Positions 42,396 to 53,791 of a DNA stretch of 64,000 bases are shown here, in pieces. The stretch is from an uncultured Clostridia bacterium (GTDB lineage: Bacteria > Bacillota > Clostridia > TANB77 > CAG-508): contig CALXMM010000001.1 in NCBI GenBank assembly GCA_944389475.1, positions 1 to 64,000 on the forward strand. The letters are read 5' to 3'. Positions within the stretch are counted from its first letter, which is position 1. Each line of letters begins with the position of its first letter. The notes beneath the pieces were generated by a model, which was not told where the DNA came from, made no database searches, and saw only the letters and a program-made list of their open reading frames with translations. The translations under genes and the position numbers were made by a program.

Positions 42396-42938
42396 ATGGA
42401 TCCAATAAAAGATTTATTTAAAAAATCAGGAATGTCCAATCTTTTGGTATCAATAATCTTTGGACTTTTGGGAGTCATATTATGTGTTTTTCATGAAGGT
42501 GCTATAAAAGCAATCTCATGGCTAATTGGTTTATTATTTTTGGTAATAGGAATATCTAGAATAGTTACATATATACAAGGAAGAGGTAGAGGTGAATACT
42601 ATAATTTTAACTTATTATCAGGATTACTATCTGTTCTTATTGGATTATTTGTAATTATTTTTGCAAATGCAATAGGTGCTGTAATAAGAATTATAATTGC
42701 ACTTTGGATTTTATATAGCGGAATAAATAGAGCATATTTATCATTTAAATTGAAGGATTATAATACTTCAATTTGGATTTCTAGTTTAATTTTAGCTATT
42801 ATAATGATAATACTTGGTATATACATTTTATTTAATAATGGTGCAATTATTTCTCTTATTGGTGGATTAATGATTGCATATGCAATAATAGATATTATAG
42901 AAAGCATATGTTTTATGAAAAATTTAAAACGTTTTTAA
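42396..42938 (+). CDS. DUF308 (HdeD-like) membrane protein
   Basis: Six hydrophobic helices in about 180 residues, with short loops and internally repeated GLLxVxIGLxxIxFxxGAI-like units (FGLLGVILCVFHEGAI; LSVLIGLFVIIFANAIG; ILGIYILFNNGAI). This fits the DUF308/HdeD family, linked to acid or envelope stress but without known activity. CGGAGG precedes ATG 42396. It follows the Asp23 gene by 4 bases, so they likely act together at the membrane. Confidence 0.75.
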   Translation: MDPIKDLFKKSGMSNLLVSIIFGLLGVILCVFHEGAIKAISWLIGLLFLVIGISRIVTYIQGRGRGEYYNFNLLSGLLSVLIGLFVIIFANAIGAVIRIIIALWILYSGINRAYLSFKLKDYNTSIWISSLILAIIMIILGIYILFNNGAIISLIGGLMIAYAIIDIIESICFMKNLKRF

Positions 42939-42985
42939 AATTAATTTTAAGTGATTTTGCTAGTTTAACATAGCAAAAACAATGT

Positions 42986-43010
42986 AAAAGCCTCAGTTTA
43001 TGGGGCTTTT
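42986..43010 (+). terminator. terminator after the Asp23-DUF308 pair
   Basis: AAAAGCC/GGCTTTT stem of 7 bp, ending in a T-rich arm. Confidence 0.7.
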
Positions 43011-43187
43011 ATTAATTTACAAATAAAACACATTTAGGGAATAATTTGGAAATAATTTATATATAAAATAATAGCATACTAAGAAGAAAGGAGTTGATGC
43101 TAAATAGAAAGTGAGCTGATAAATATAGAAAGTGAAATTACACAAAATGAAAAATTAACAGTAAAAAGTGATGTCTTTGAGAAATTA

Positions 43188-43745
43188 ATGACAATATACT
43201 CACTTAGCATAGAAGAACTAAAAAATATTGTAAAAGACATGGAGGTGAAGTACCAAAATATAAATTTAATAGACCATGTTAAATCTAGATTAAAAAGTCC
43301 CAAAAGCATAATAAAAAAGATGAAAAAGAAAAAATATAATTTAAATTATAAGGAATTAATAGAAAAAATTAACGATATTGCTGGAATAAGAATTATTTGC
43401 CCTTTTCAAGAAAACGTATATATAGTAAGAGAATTATTAATGCAAAATCCTAAAATACAGGTAATAGAAGAAAAAGATTACATACAAAAACCTAAAAAAA
43501 GTGGATATGCTAGTTTGCATTTAATAGTGGAAGTACCTGTAGAAACTGATATGGGTAAAGTATATGTAAAGGCAGAGATTCAAATAAGAACAATGGCAAT
43601 GGACTTTTGGGCTAGTCTAGAACATGAACTAAAATATAAAAATAGTAATGTTACAAAGCAGACTTCTAAGAAATTATTAAAAGCTGCTAAAGTGATGAAA
43701 AAATTAGATTACGAAATGTCCGTGTTAGCAAACGAGACACGTTAA
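43188..43745 (+). CDS. small (p)ppGpp synthetase, RelP/RelQ type
   Basis: The 185 residues hold the RelA/SpoT synthetase domain: HVKSRLKSPKSIIKKM, DIAGIRIICPFQENVY, KKSGYASLHLIVEV, then AEIQIRTMAMDFWASLEHEL with the conserved Glu and Gln. There is no hydrolase or TGS domain. It makes the alarmone ppGpp from ATP and GTP/GDP. ATG 43188 gives a very short N-terminus and has no ribosome site. The frame stays open upstream to 43104 and encodes a plausible first helix, with AAAGGAG at 43087 well placed for ATA 43104. The real start is probably upstream and non-AUG. Confidence 0.9.
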   Translation: MTIYSLSIEELKNIVKDMEVKYQNINLIDHVKSRLKSPKSIIKKMKKKKYNLNYKELIEKINDIAGIRIICPFQENVYIVRELLMQNPKIQVIEEKDYIQKPKKSGYASLHLIVEVPVETDMGKVYVKAEIQIRTMAMDFWASLEHELKYKNSNVTKQTSKKLLKAAKVMKKLDYEMSVLANETR

Positions 43746-43768
43746 ATTCCCCTTTTATTTTATATATA

Positions 43769-43804
43769 GAGCTATCAAAATTTTGATTTTGATAGCTCCT
43801 TTTG
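43769..43804 (+). terminator. terminator after the small alarmone synthetase gene
   Basis: A perfect 12-bp stem (GAGCTATCAAAA with its complement) with a 6-base loop and a following CTTTT tract. Confidence 0.85.
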
Positions 43805-43884
43805 CGTTTTTAGCTTTATTTGTCATTAAATGTTTAAAGAACTACAATGCGATTTAATAATAAAAAATATTTGAGTTGTTTTTT

Positions 43885-43912
43885 TTGAAATTATATAGTA
43901 ATATATTATAGT
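43885..43912 (+). promoter_or_regulatory. promoter of the P-type ATPase gene
   Basis: TTGAAA (43885-43890), 16 bases and TATAGT (43907-43912). Confidence 0.6.
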
Positions 43913-43957
43913 GTGTGATAGAATACAAAAAATGCGAAAGAGAAGGAGTGTAATATT

Positions 43958-46300
43958 TTGGACAAGGAAGAATTAAATGGTTTAACAGACAAACAAGTTG
44001 AAAAAAGAATAGAATCAGGGAAAGTAAACAAAGTAGATGATGACAAAACTAGAACAAATTGGGAAATAATAAGGGATAATGTTTGCACTTTATTTAACTT
44101 ATTTAATCTTTTGATTGCAATAGCTTTAATTGCAGTAAAGGCATATACCAATTTGGCATATATGGTAATAATCATTATAAATATAGTTATTGGAATCGTA
44201 CAAGAAATTCATGCAAGAAATTTAGTACAAAAACTATCAGTATTAAAAATTTCAAAAGCCACAGTTGTTAGAAATGGCAAAGAAAAAGAAGTAAATATAG
44301 AAGAAATCGTATTAGATGATGTAATAATTTTAAATTCTGGAAAACAAATTTGTGCGGATTCAGTTGTATTAGAAGGCGAAGTAGAAGTAAATGAATCTTT
44401 ACTTACAGGTGAATCTGATACAATATTAAAGAAAAAAGGTGATAAATTATTATCTGGAAGCTATGTAGTTAGTGGAAAATGTTATTCAAAAGTAGAAAAA
44501 GTTGGAAAAGACAATTTTGCAGCACAAATTACTAGTGAAACAAAGAAATATAAAAGAGCTGAGTCTGAACTAGTAAATTCAATGAGAAAAGTAACAAGAT
44601 TTACTAGTTTCGTAATTATTCCAGTTGGTATAATTTTATTTGTTCAAGCTTATTTAGTAAGACATGTAGATATAACTAATTCTGTTGTTTCAACAGCTGC
44701 AGCATTATTGGGTATGTTGCCTAAGGGATTAATGTTACTTATAACAATATCTTTAGCAACAGGTGTTATTAAACTTGCTAAAAAAAGTGTTTTGGTTCAG
44801 GATTTATACAGTGTAGAAACATTGGCACATATAGATACATTATGCCTAGATAAAACAGGAACAATTACAGAAGGAAAGATGAAGGTTGCAGATATAGAGG
44901 TATATAACGAAAAATGCTTACCACATCCTATGAAAACTTTAATGACAGCATTTGTAAATGAGATGACAGACAACAATGCTACATTTATGGCACTTAAAGA
45001 TTATTTTAAGGGTGATGATACTTTCGAAGTAGAGGACAATATGTCATTTTCATCAGAAAGAAAATGGAGTTCTATTAGTTTTAAAAGAATAGGTTCAATT
45101 GTTTTAGGAGCACCTGAAAGACTTATAGAAAAAAGTGACATGGAAATGCCTGATAAAATATTAAAAGAACAAAAAGCTGGTAAAAGAATGTTATTTATAG
45201 CTTACACAAAAGAAGTTGTAAGTGATGAACATTTGCCAAAACTAGAAATTGTTGCAGCAATTACATTGGATGATCCACTTAGAAAAAATGCTAAAGAAAT
45301 GTTAGGTTTCTTTAAGACACAAAAAGTTGATATAAAAATAATTTCTGGGGATAATCCTTTAACTGTTTCAAGTATTGCTAAAAAAGCAGGGTTAGAATCT
45401 TATGATTCATATATAGATTTATCTACTTTAGATTCTGATGATGAAATTCCAGAATTAGTAGATAAATATAGTGTTTTTGCAAGAGTTTTACCACATCAAA
45501 AGAGTTTAATAGTAAAAGCTTTACAAGCTAAAGGTCATTCAGTAGCAATGACTGGAGATGGAGTTAATGATGTTGTAGCATTAAAGCAAGCTGATTGTAG
45601 TATAACTTTACCAGAAGCTTCAGATATAGCAAGACAAGTATCTCAAATAGTATTATTGAATTCGGATTTTAGTGTACTTAAAGATGTACTAATGGAAGGT
45701 AGAAGAGTTGTAAATAATATTACGAATGTAGCAAGAATTTTCTTTATAAAAACAATATATTCAATGCTACTATCATTGTTTAACATAATAACAAATACTG
45801 CATTCCCATTTATACCAGTCCAAATTACATTAATAGATTTAGTAATAGAAGGATATACATCATTCTTCTTATCATTCTTAGAAAACTCAAAACCAATAAG
45901 AGGTCGCTTCTTGAAAACGGTTCTAAGAAATGCAATGCCATATGCTTTAACCATAATAATTAGTATAATAATTTTAACATTTACGAGAGCAGGTCTTGGT
46001 TTAGAAGTGGAAGAATCACAAACTTTAATGTATCTAGTTATTGGTGGAGTTAGTATATTTGCAGTAATAGATGCTTGTAGACCATTTAATAGAATAAGTA
46101 CATTCCTATGTACGACTACAGCAATAGGATTTTTCTTTGCAGTAATTTTATTTAGAAATTTCTTACATTTAACTCCTATAGATGGAGATGCATTAACAAT
46201 CTTTGTAGCTAATTTAGTCTTAGCTTATATAGTTGTTACAGGTCTAAAGAGCCTTATAAATAATTTAAGTAAAGACCTAGAAAAAGCAAATGAAATTTAG
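43958..46300 (+). CDS. P-type cation-transporting ATPase
   Basis: The 780-residue pump has the actuator loop LLTGESD (about 149), the phosphorylation site DKTGTITEG (Asp at about 298) and the hinge TGDGVNDVVALK (about 532). There are about ten membrane helices. There is no N-terminal metal-binding domain, and the membrane motif AAALLGMLPKGLMLL lies where heavy-metal pumps have CPC, so it is of the Ca/other-cation type. It resembles CtpE-like ATPases proposed to move calcium. The ion is inference. TTG 43958 follows AAGGAG. It is followed 8 bases later by a YdcF gene. Confidence 0.9.
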   Translation: MDKEELNGLTDKQVEKRIESGKVNKVDDDKTRTNWEIIRDNVCTLFNLFNLLIAIALIAVKAYTNLAYMVIIIINIVIGIVQEIHARNLVQKLSVLKISKATVVRNGKEKEVNIEEIVLDDVIILNSGKQICADSVVLEGEVEVNESLLTGESDTILKKKGDKLLSGSYVVSGKCYSKVEKVGKDNFAAQITSETKKYKRAESELVNSMRKVTRFTSFVIIPVGIILFVQAYLVRHVDITNSVVSTAAALLGMLPKGLMLLITISLATGVIKLAKKSVLVQDLYSVETLAHIDTLCLDKTGTITEGKMKVADIEVYNEKCLPHPMKTLMTAFVNEMTDNNATFMALKDYFKGDDTFEVEDNMSFSSERKWSSISFKRIGSIVLGAPERLIEKSDMEMPDKILKEQKAGKRMLFIAYTKEVVSDEHLPKLEIVAAITLDDPLRKNAKEMLGFFKTQKVDIKIISGDNPLTVSSIAKKAGLESYDSYIDLSTLDSDDEIPELVDKYSVFARVLPHQKSLIVKALQAKGHSVAMTGDGVNDVVALKQADCSITLPEASDIARQVSQIVLLNSDFSVLKDVLMEGRRVVNNITNVARIFFIKTIYSMLLSLFNIITNTAFPFIPVQITLIDLVIEGYTSFFLSFLENSKPIRGRFLKTVLRNAMPYALTIIISIIILTFTRAGLGLEVEESQTLMYLVIGGVSIFAVIDACRPFNRISTFLCTTTAIGFFFAVILFRNFLHLTPIDGDALTIFVANLVLAYIVVTGLKSLINNLSKDLEKANEI

Positions 46301-46308
46301 GAGACATA

Positions 46309-47106
46309 ATGGAAAATATATTTTTAAACATTTTTCTGTTTATTGGAATTTTATTAATATATAGTGGAATATCTGGAATGTTAACAGATATATGTAGAAA
46401 GAGGAGTATATATAAAAGAAAATATTTAATATTAGTATTAGGAATTATAGTTATTCTTCTTTCTATATTTCCACGTTTTTATGACAATAAATTAAGTACT
46501 TTTGTAAGATATATAACAATCTATTTTTCTGCCATGTTTATTATTTTTTGCGTAGCTAGTATTTTAGTTAACTTAAAAATAAAAAGAAAAGAATATAGTG
46601 CTATAATAATATTGGGTGGATATTTGGTATATGGAAATCAATTAACAAGGGCATTAAAAAAGAGATTAAATTTAGCCATAAGAATATATAAAAAGCAAAA
46701 AAACAAACCTAAGATTATTGTATCCGGAGGTAAAATAAGGCAGGAGACAATAACAGAAGCAGAAGCTATGTCAAAGTATTTGCTAGAAAATAATATACCG
46801 GAAGAAGATATTATAAAAGAAGATAAATCAAAAAATACTTTAGAAAATTTTAAATTCTCCAGAGAAAAGTTGGAAGAATTAAATATACATAAAAATATAG
46901 CTTTTGTAAGTAGTAATTTTCATATATTAAGAGCCAAAATATATGCTTCCAAATTTAAAATTAAAGCCAAGGGAGAAGGTTCGAAGACACTATGGTATTA
47001 TTTCCCAGAGGCTTTTATAAATGAATATTTGGCGATAATGGTTTTATATAAAAATATATTAATAATTTATTCTATTTTAGCATTAATTGCCATAATAATA
47101 TTTTAG
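46309..47106 (+). CDS. YdcF family (DUF218) membrane protein
   Basis: Three N-terminal membrane helices (to about residue 90) precede a DUF218 domain: IILGGYLVYGNQL, KIIVSGGKIRQETITEAEAM, and EEDIIKEDKSKNTLENF, then VSSNFHILRAK. Another membrane helix ends the protein. These α/β proteins resemble SanA/YdcF, linked with envelope integrity. No substrate is established. Its start is 8 bases after the ATPase stop, so they form an operon. Behind it lies a bulged hairpin (CCACCA/TGGTGG, about 47108-47140). Confidence 0.85.
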   Translation: MENIFLNIFLFIGILLIYSGISGMLTDICRKRSIYKRKYLILVLGIIVILLSIFPRFYDNKLSTFVRYITIYFSAMFIIFCVASILVNLKIKRKEYSAIIILGGYLVYGNQLTRALKKRLNLAIRIYKKQKNKPKIIVSGGKIRQETITEAEAMSKYLLENNIPEEDIIKEDKSKNTLENFKFSREKLEELNIHKNIAFVSSNFHILRAKIYASKFKIKAKGEGSKTLWYYFPEAFINEYLAIMVLYKNILIIYSILALIAIIIF

Positions 47107-47193
47107 TCCACCAAGCGAAATAAAATCTTTCGATGGTGGCTTGTTAATTGTGTAAATAAAACTAATTGTTCGAAGGAAGGAATGGAATACTAA

Positions 47194-47793
47194 ATGAAGA
47201 AGTATGGCTTTTTTGGTGGAAGCTTTAATCCGCCAACTATAGCTCACGAAAGATTAGCAGAAGAAATAGCCGAAAAATATAATTTAGATAAAGTATACTT
47301 TGTACCTGTTGGCAACTTTTATAAAAAAGAAGGATTAGTTGATGAAAAAACTAGGTATGAAATGCTTACAAACATAAAAAATGATAAATTAGATGTTTTA
47401 GATATAGAACTAAATTCCAGTCAAAAATTATCTGCAGCTGATGCTTTTAAATTGATAAATAATAATTTTAAAACTTCAGAAAACTATTTCATTTTAGGAG
47501 GAGATAATTTAGAAAAATTACCTAATTGGAAAAATGCAGAGACATGTTTAAATAATAATATTATAGCTATTCAAAGAGGTAATAATTTGGATACTATAAT
47601 AGAAAATAATAATTTGTTAAAAAGCCATAAAAATAAAATATTTGAATTTAATACTAATAATTTGAATGATTATAGTTCTACTAAAGTAAGACAAGCATTG
47701 CAAAATGAAGATAAAGAAATACTAAGTAAGATGTTAAATAAAAAAGTTTATTTTTATATAGAAAAAAATAATTTATATATGCAAAAAATTTAA
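47194..47793 (+). CDS. nadD: nicotinate-nucleotide adenylyltransferase
   Basis: The 199-residue protein has the nucleotidyltransferase motif GGSFNPPTIAH (about residues 8-18), the FVPVGNFYKK loop, FILGGDNLEKLPNWKN and the final DYSSTKVRQAL (S-x-x-x-R) motif. It joins AMP to nicotinate mononucleotide, making deamido-NAD. AAGGAAGG precedes ATG 47194. The usual YqeK or RsfS neighbours are absent here. Confidence 0.9.
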   Translation: MKKYGFFGGSFNPPTIAHERLAEEIAEKYNLDKVYFVPVGNFYKKEGLVDEKTRYEMLTNIKNDKLDVLDIELNSSQKLSAADAFKLINNNFKTSENYFILGGDNLEKLPNWKNAETCLNNNIIAIQRGNNLDTIIENNNLLKSHKNKIFEFNTNNLNDYSSTKVRQALQNEDKEILSKMLNKKVYFYIEKNNLYMQKI

Positions 47794-47854
47794 AAAATGA
47801 TAAAATTAATATAGTTATATTAAAATATTTGAAGGTATAGAGGGGTATTAAAAA

Positions 47855-48541
47855 ATGAAATTAAAAGATACAATATTTAATTTTGTTGCAAATGTATTCT
47901 ATTATAGCGTTGCAGTACCAGTAGTGTTTGCAATGGATAAATTATTTTTTGATTACAAGATAATGGGAAAAGAAAATATAAAGAAAGTTCCAGGTGGTAA
48001 AATTACTATTTCTAACCATATACATTATCTAGATTGTACAATGAATGGGCTTGTAAACCTTCCGGATTATTCATATTTTATAACCTTGGAATCAAATTGT
48101 AATATACCAATAATAGGTGCTCTAGTTAAATTATTAAGAGGAATTCCTATTCCAACTAAAATAGAAGAGAAAAAGAAGTTTTACGAAAATATTTCTAAAT
48201 TATTAAAGAATGGAGAAACTGTACATATATACCCAGAAGGGGTAATGAGATTATATGACCAAAATCTGCTAGAATTTAAAAAGGGTGCATTTGCAATGGC
48301 TGTTGAAAACAATGTACCCATAATACCTAGTGTAATAATAACAAGGGAAAGAGATGGAATATATAAATATATAAAGAGTAAACCTTTAATAACTCAAGTA
48401 GTATTAGAGCCAATATATCCAAATTTGAATATAGAAAATAAATTAGAAAGAATAGAAAAATTAAAAGAAGAATCATATTATAGAATGTATGAAGTTCTAG
48501 AAAGAGCAAAAGAAACTTCTGAACAAACTGAAACTATATAA
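47855..48541 (+). CDS. 1-acyl-sn-glycerol-3-phosphate acyltransferase (PlsC type)
   Basis: NHIHYLD (about 54-60, the NHx4D catalytic motif) and YPEGVMR (about 127-133, the E-G-x-x-R glycerol-phosphate motif) are both present. RGIPIPTK between them is the third family block. The enzyme adds the second fatty acid to lysophosphatidate at the inner membrane face; an N-terminal hydrophobic stretch helps it bind. Related enzymes can act on other acceptors, so plsC is likely but not proved. A terminator follows at 48594. Confidence 0.85.
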   Translation: MKLKDTIFNFVANVFYYSVAVPVVFAMDKLFFDYKIMGKENIKKVPGGKITISNHIHYLDCTMNGLVNLPDYSYFITLESNCNIPIIGALVKLLRGIPIPTKIEEKKKFYENISKLLKNGETVHIYPEGVMRLYDQNLLEFKKGAFAMAVENNVPIIPSVIITRERDGIYKYIKSKPLITQVVLEPIYPNLNIENKLERIEKLKEESYYRMYEVLERAKETSEQTETI

Positions 48542-48593
48542 TGCTGATTAGAAAAAAATTAAATATTTAGTAAAATTTGATTAGTAAAGAAAG

Positions 48594-48621
48594 TGCAGAC
48601 TTAATTGCTCTGCATTTTTTT
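48594..48621 (+). terminator. terminator after the PlsC-type gene
   Basis: TGCAGA/TCTGCA stem with a run of seven T. Confidence 0.75.
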
Positions 48622-48686
48622 ATTGCAATATATATATTTTTATTATATAATAAGCACGGAAAATAGGATAGAATAGGGTGAATTTA

Positions 48687-50393
48687 ATGATAGATTTTAA
48701 AGAAAAAATAGCAGAAGAAATAAATAAAGTTTTGGAGCTATCAAAAGATGAGGTGAAAAGCTTTTTAGAAATACCTAAAGATAAAAAAATGGGAGATTAT
48801 GCACTTCCATGTTTTAAACTTGCAAAACAAATGAAGAAATCACCAGTAATAATTGCAGATGAAATTAAAGAAAAGATAGAAATGCCAAACGAGTATATTT
48901 CAAAAATAGAGAATGTAAATGGTTTCTTAAATATATTCATAAATAATTATGTATTAATAAAAGATTTATTAGATGAAATGGACCAACAAAAAGAAAATTA
49001 TGGTTCTTCAAAACTTGGTAATGGGAAAAATATAGTAATAGATTACTCATCACCAAATATTGCAAAACAATTCCATATCGGTCATTTGAGAACCACAATA
49101 ATAGGAAGAGCTTTATATAATATGTATAAATTCCTTGGATATAATACTATAAGTATTAATCATTTAGGAGATTGGGGAACACAATTTGGAAAATTAATAG
49201 AAGGATATAAAAGGTTTGGAAACGAATATGATTTATCAGAAAAACCAATAGATAAGCTTACAGAGATATATGTAAGAATAAATGAATTATGTAAAGAAGA
49301 TGAATCAGTCCTAGAAGATTGTAGAAATAATTTTAAAAAGCTAGAAGATGGAGACCCATATTGTGTGGAGATATGGCAAAAATTTAAAGACCTAAGTTTA
49401 AAAGAATTTGAAAGAGTATATGATATATTAAATATAAAGTTTGATTATTACTTAGGAGAATCTTTTTATACGGATAAGATTCCAGAAGTAATAGAAATTT
49501 TAAGAAAGAACAACAAGTTAGAAGAATCACAAGGAGCAGAAATAGTAAATTTAGAGGACAAGAATATGCCACCTTTAATGGTGGTGAAGTCTAATGGTTC
49601 TACATCATATGCAGCACGTGATTTAGCAGCTATACTATATAGGGTTAGAACATTTGATTTTGACAAATGTATATACGTAGTAGCATATGAACAAAATTTA
49701 CATTTTAAACAAGTATTCGAAGTAGCAAAATATTTAGATTTAGATGAAAAATATACAAATGGTCTAATACATGTACCTTTTGGAATGGTACGTTTAAAAA
49801 GTGGTAAAATGTCAACAAGGGAAGGTACTGTAATAAAATTAGAGGATTTATTAAACGAATCAATTTCTAGAGCAAAAGAAGTAATAGAGCAAAAAAATCC
49901 TGAGTTAGAAAATAAGGAAGAAGTAGCAAAAAAAGTTGGTATTGGAGCTGTCATATTTAATGATTTATCTAATAATATGATAAAAGATGAAGTCTTTGAT
50001 TGGGACATAATGCTTAACTTCCAAGGAGAAACAGGACCATATATTCAATACATGTATGTTAGAACAAAGAGTATATTGGATAAAGAAAATTATTCAATGG
50101 ATAAAAATTTAGTTGATATAACAGAATTAGAAGAACGTGGAATGGAATTAGTTAAAGAGCTATACATGTTTAATGATATAATTACTCAGGCAGTAGAAAA
50201 AAATGAGCCTTCAATTATTTCACGTTATTTAATAGAAATTGCTAAATTATATAGTAGTTTTTATAATGACAATAAAATTATTGTGGAAGATGAAAAGGTT
50301 AAAAACACAAGATTATGCTTAACATACATGGTTGGAAATGTTTTAAAAATAGGCGCAGGCCTACTTGGAATGGAAATGCCGGATAGAATGTAA
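48687..50393 (+). CDS. argS: arginyl-tRNA synthetase
   Basis: A class I synthetase of 568 residues. An N-terminal Add1 domain (about 1-100) recognises the tRNA D-loop. QFHIGHLRTT (about 130) is the HIGH motif, KMSTREG (about 374) replaces KMSKS as usual in ArgRS, and the C-terminal helical anticodon domain ends near GLLGMEMPDRM. It charges tRNA-Arg. ATG 48687 is preferred to GTG 48678. It starts a run of same-strand genes with short gaps, argS-glmM-metG-DUF3006-MBL-GT39. Confidence 0.95.
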   Translation: MIDFKEKIAEEINKVLELSKDEVKSFLEIPKDKKMGDYALPCFKLAKQMKKSPVIIADEIKEKIEMPNEYISKIENVNGFLNIFINNYVLIKDLLDEMDQQKENYGSSKLGNGKNIVIDYSSPNIAKQFHIGHLRTTIIGRALYNMYKFLGYNTISINHLGDWGTQFGKLIEGYKRFGNEYDLSEKPIDKLTEIYVRINELCKEDESVLEDCRNNFKKLEDGDPYCVEIWQKFKDLSLKEFERVYDILNIKFDYYLGESFYTDKIPEVIEILRKNNKLEESQGAEIVNLEDKNMPPLMVVKSNGSTSYAARDLAAILYRVRTFDFDKCIYVVAYEQNLHFKQVFEVAKYLDLDEKYTNGLIHVPFGMVRLKSGKMSTREGTVIKLEDLLNESISRAKEVIEQKNPELENKEEVAKKVGIGAVIFNDLSNNMIKDEVFDWDIMLNFQGETGPYIQYMYVRTKSILDKENYSMDKNLVDITELEERGMELVKELYMFNDIITQAVEKNEPSIISRYLIEIAKLYSSFYNDNKIIVEDEKVKNTRLCLTYMVGNVLKIGAGLLGMEMPDRM

Positions 50394-50415
50394 GAAAAGA
50401 AAGGAAAAGATAGAA

Positions 50416-51783
50416 ATGAGAAAATATTTTGGAACAGATGGAATTAGAAGAATTGCAAATACAGAATTAACACCAGAATTGGTATATAGAGTTGCAAAGG
50501 CAGGTGCATATGTTTTAGCTAAACATTCTGACCATAGCCCAACAATTTTAATTGGTAGAGATACTAGAATTTCTGGAACATTAATAGAAAGTGCTATGAC
50601 AGCAGGTTTCTTAAGTTATGGAGCTAATGTTAAACAATTGGGAGTTTTACCAACACCAGCAGTTGCTTATTTAACAAGAAAATTAAAAGCAGATGCAAGT
50701 GTAGTAATTTCTGCTTCTCATAATACTTATGAGTTTAATGGGGTAAAATACTTTAGTAATGAAGGAACTAAAATACCGGATGAACTAGAGGAAGAAATAG
50801 AAGAAGTTATGGATTCAGGCAAACTAGAAGAATTAACAGCTTGTAACGATAAAATAGGAATTGCTGAAGATGCCAGAGATTTAGTTGATGAGTACTTATA
50901 CTTCTTTAGAAAGAATTTTGAGGAAATCATAGAAAAATATAATAGAGATGATTTTAAAGTTGTAATAGACACAGCAAATGGTGCAACATATCAAATAGCA
51001 GAAAAAGTATTTTCAAAACTAAAAATAAATCATAAAATTGTAAACAACACACCAAATGGAATTAATATAAATAAAAATTGTGGTTCAACACATCTAGAAA
51101 TGCTACAAAAATATGTAGTAGAAAATGGATATGATTTAGGTGTTGCATATGATGGTGATGGAGATAGATGTTTATTAGTTGATGAAAAAGGAGAAGTAAT
51201 TGATGGAGATAAAATTTTAGCCATTGCTTCTAATCATATGAAAGAAAATGGAACACTTAAGAAAGACACTTTAGTTGCTACAGTTATGAGTAATTTAGGA
51301 TTAGATATATATGCAAAAGACAATGGACTAAAATTAGTTAGAACAAAAGTTGGAGATAGATATGTTCTAGAAGAAATGAAAAAAGAAGGATATAACCTAG
51401 GTGGAGAACAATCTGGTCATATTATTTTCTTAGACTATAACCCTACTGGTGATGGAATTTTAACATCTTTAATGATTATCTCTATATTACTAGAAAAAGG
51501 TGGTAAAGCAAGCGATTTAGAGAAAATAATAAATATATATCCTCAAGTATTAGTTAATGCTCAAGTTTCTAATGACAAAAAATATGACTTTGATAAAGAT
51601 GCAGTTATTAGAAATACAATTGAACAAGTAGAAAAAGAATTTAAAGGAAATGGTAGAGTATTAATAAGAGCTTCAGGAACAGAACCTCTAGTAAGAGTTA
51701 TGATTGAAGGAAAAGACCAAGAATATATAACGGAAAAAGCTAAATCTATTGCAGAATTAATAGAACAAAGATTAAGTGATTAA
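50416..51783 (+). CDS. glmM: phosphoglucosamine mutase
   Basis: YFGTDGIRRIAN at the start, the phosphoserine loop VISASHN (Ser at about 100), the metal loop DGDGDRCLLVD and the C-terminal RASGTEPLVRVM phosphate site identify GlmM (456 residues). It converts glucosamine-6-phosphate to glucosamine-1-phosphate for UDP-GlcNAc and thus peptidoglycan. The spacer after argS is 22 bases. ATG 50416 has AAGGAAAAG upstream; reading further upstream would overlap argS with no family support. Confidence 0.95.
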   Translation: MRKYFGTDGIRRIANTELTPELVYRVAKAGAYVLAKHSDHSPTILIGRDTRISGTLIESAMTAGFLSYGANVKQLGVLPTPAVAYLTRKLKADASVVISASHNTYEFNGVKYFSNEGTKIPDELEEEIEEVMDSGKLEELTACNDKIGIAEDARDLVDEYLYFFRKNFEEIIEKYNRDDFKVVIDTANGATYQIAEKVFSKLKINHKIVNNTPNGININKNCGSTHLEMLQKYVVENGYDLGVAYDGDGDRCLLVDEKGEVIDGDKILAIASNHMKENGTLKKDTLVATVMSNLGLDIYAKDNGLKLVRTKVGDRYVLEEMKKEGYNLGGEQSGHIIFLDYNPTGDGILTSLMIISILLEKGGKASDLEKIINIYPQVLVNAQVSNDKKYDFDKDAVIRNTIEQVEKEFKGNGRVLIRASGTEPLVRVMIEGKDQEYITEKAKSIAELIEQRLSD

Positions 51784-51803
51784 ATAAAAGGAAGATGATG
51801 TAA

Positions 51804-53390
<1,587 letters not shown>

Positions 53391-53427
53391 AAAATTAAAT
53401 GAAAATATATAAAGGAGGAAAATTTAT

Positions 53428-53742
53428 TTGGAATTAAACCTATTAAACGAATTAAATAGGGGGCAAGAAGAAATTGATATAAATCAATTCCAGAGGGAGC
53501 TAACAAATAAATTGGAGGAAATGGAAAACAAATTTACAGTTGATAGATTTGAAGGAGACATTGCAGTATTAGAAAATAGAGATACTGGAGAAATGATTAA
53601 TATAAATAAAAATGAATTACCTCAAGATGCAAAAGAGGGTTCCATATTAAAACTTAATAATAAAAAATACGAAATAGATATGGAAGAACAAAAAGAAGTG
53701 GAAAAAAGAATAAAAGATAAAATGAACAAATTATGGAAATAA
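53428..53742 (+). CDS. DUF3006 family protein
   Basis: Residues 37-80, KFTVDRFEGDIAVLENRDTG, then NKNELPQDAKEGSIL, match DUF3006, a small β-barrel-like domain. It is commonly found beside secreted ComEC-like metallo-hydrolases, exactly as here. The first 35 residues are helical and not part of the domain. TTG 53428 follows GGAGG; ATG 53521 would start just before the domain and is an alternative. Function is unknown. Confidence 0.75.
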   Translation: MELNLLNELNRGQEEIDINQFQRELTNKLEEMENKFTVDRFEGDIAVLENRDTGEMININKNELPQDAKEGSILKLNNKKYEIDMEEQKEVEKRIKDKMNKLWK

Positions 53743-53791
53743 GAAATATATTTTTGCCAAATTTGTTTCACAAACACGGGGGTAAAATTTT

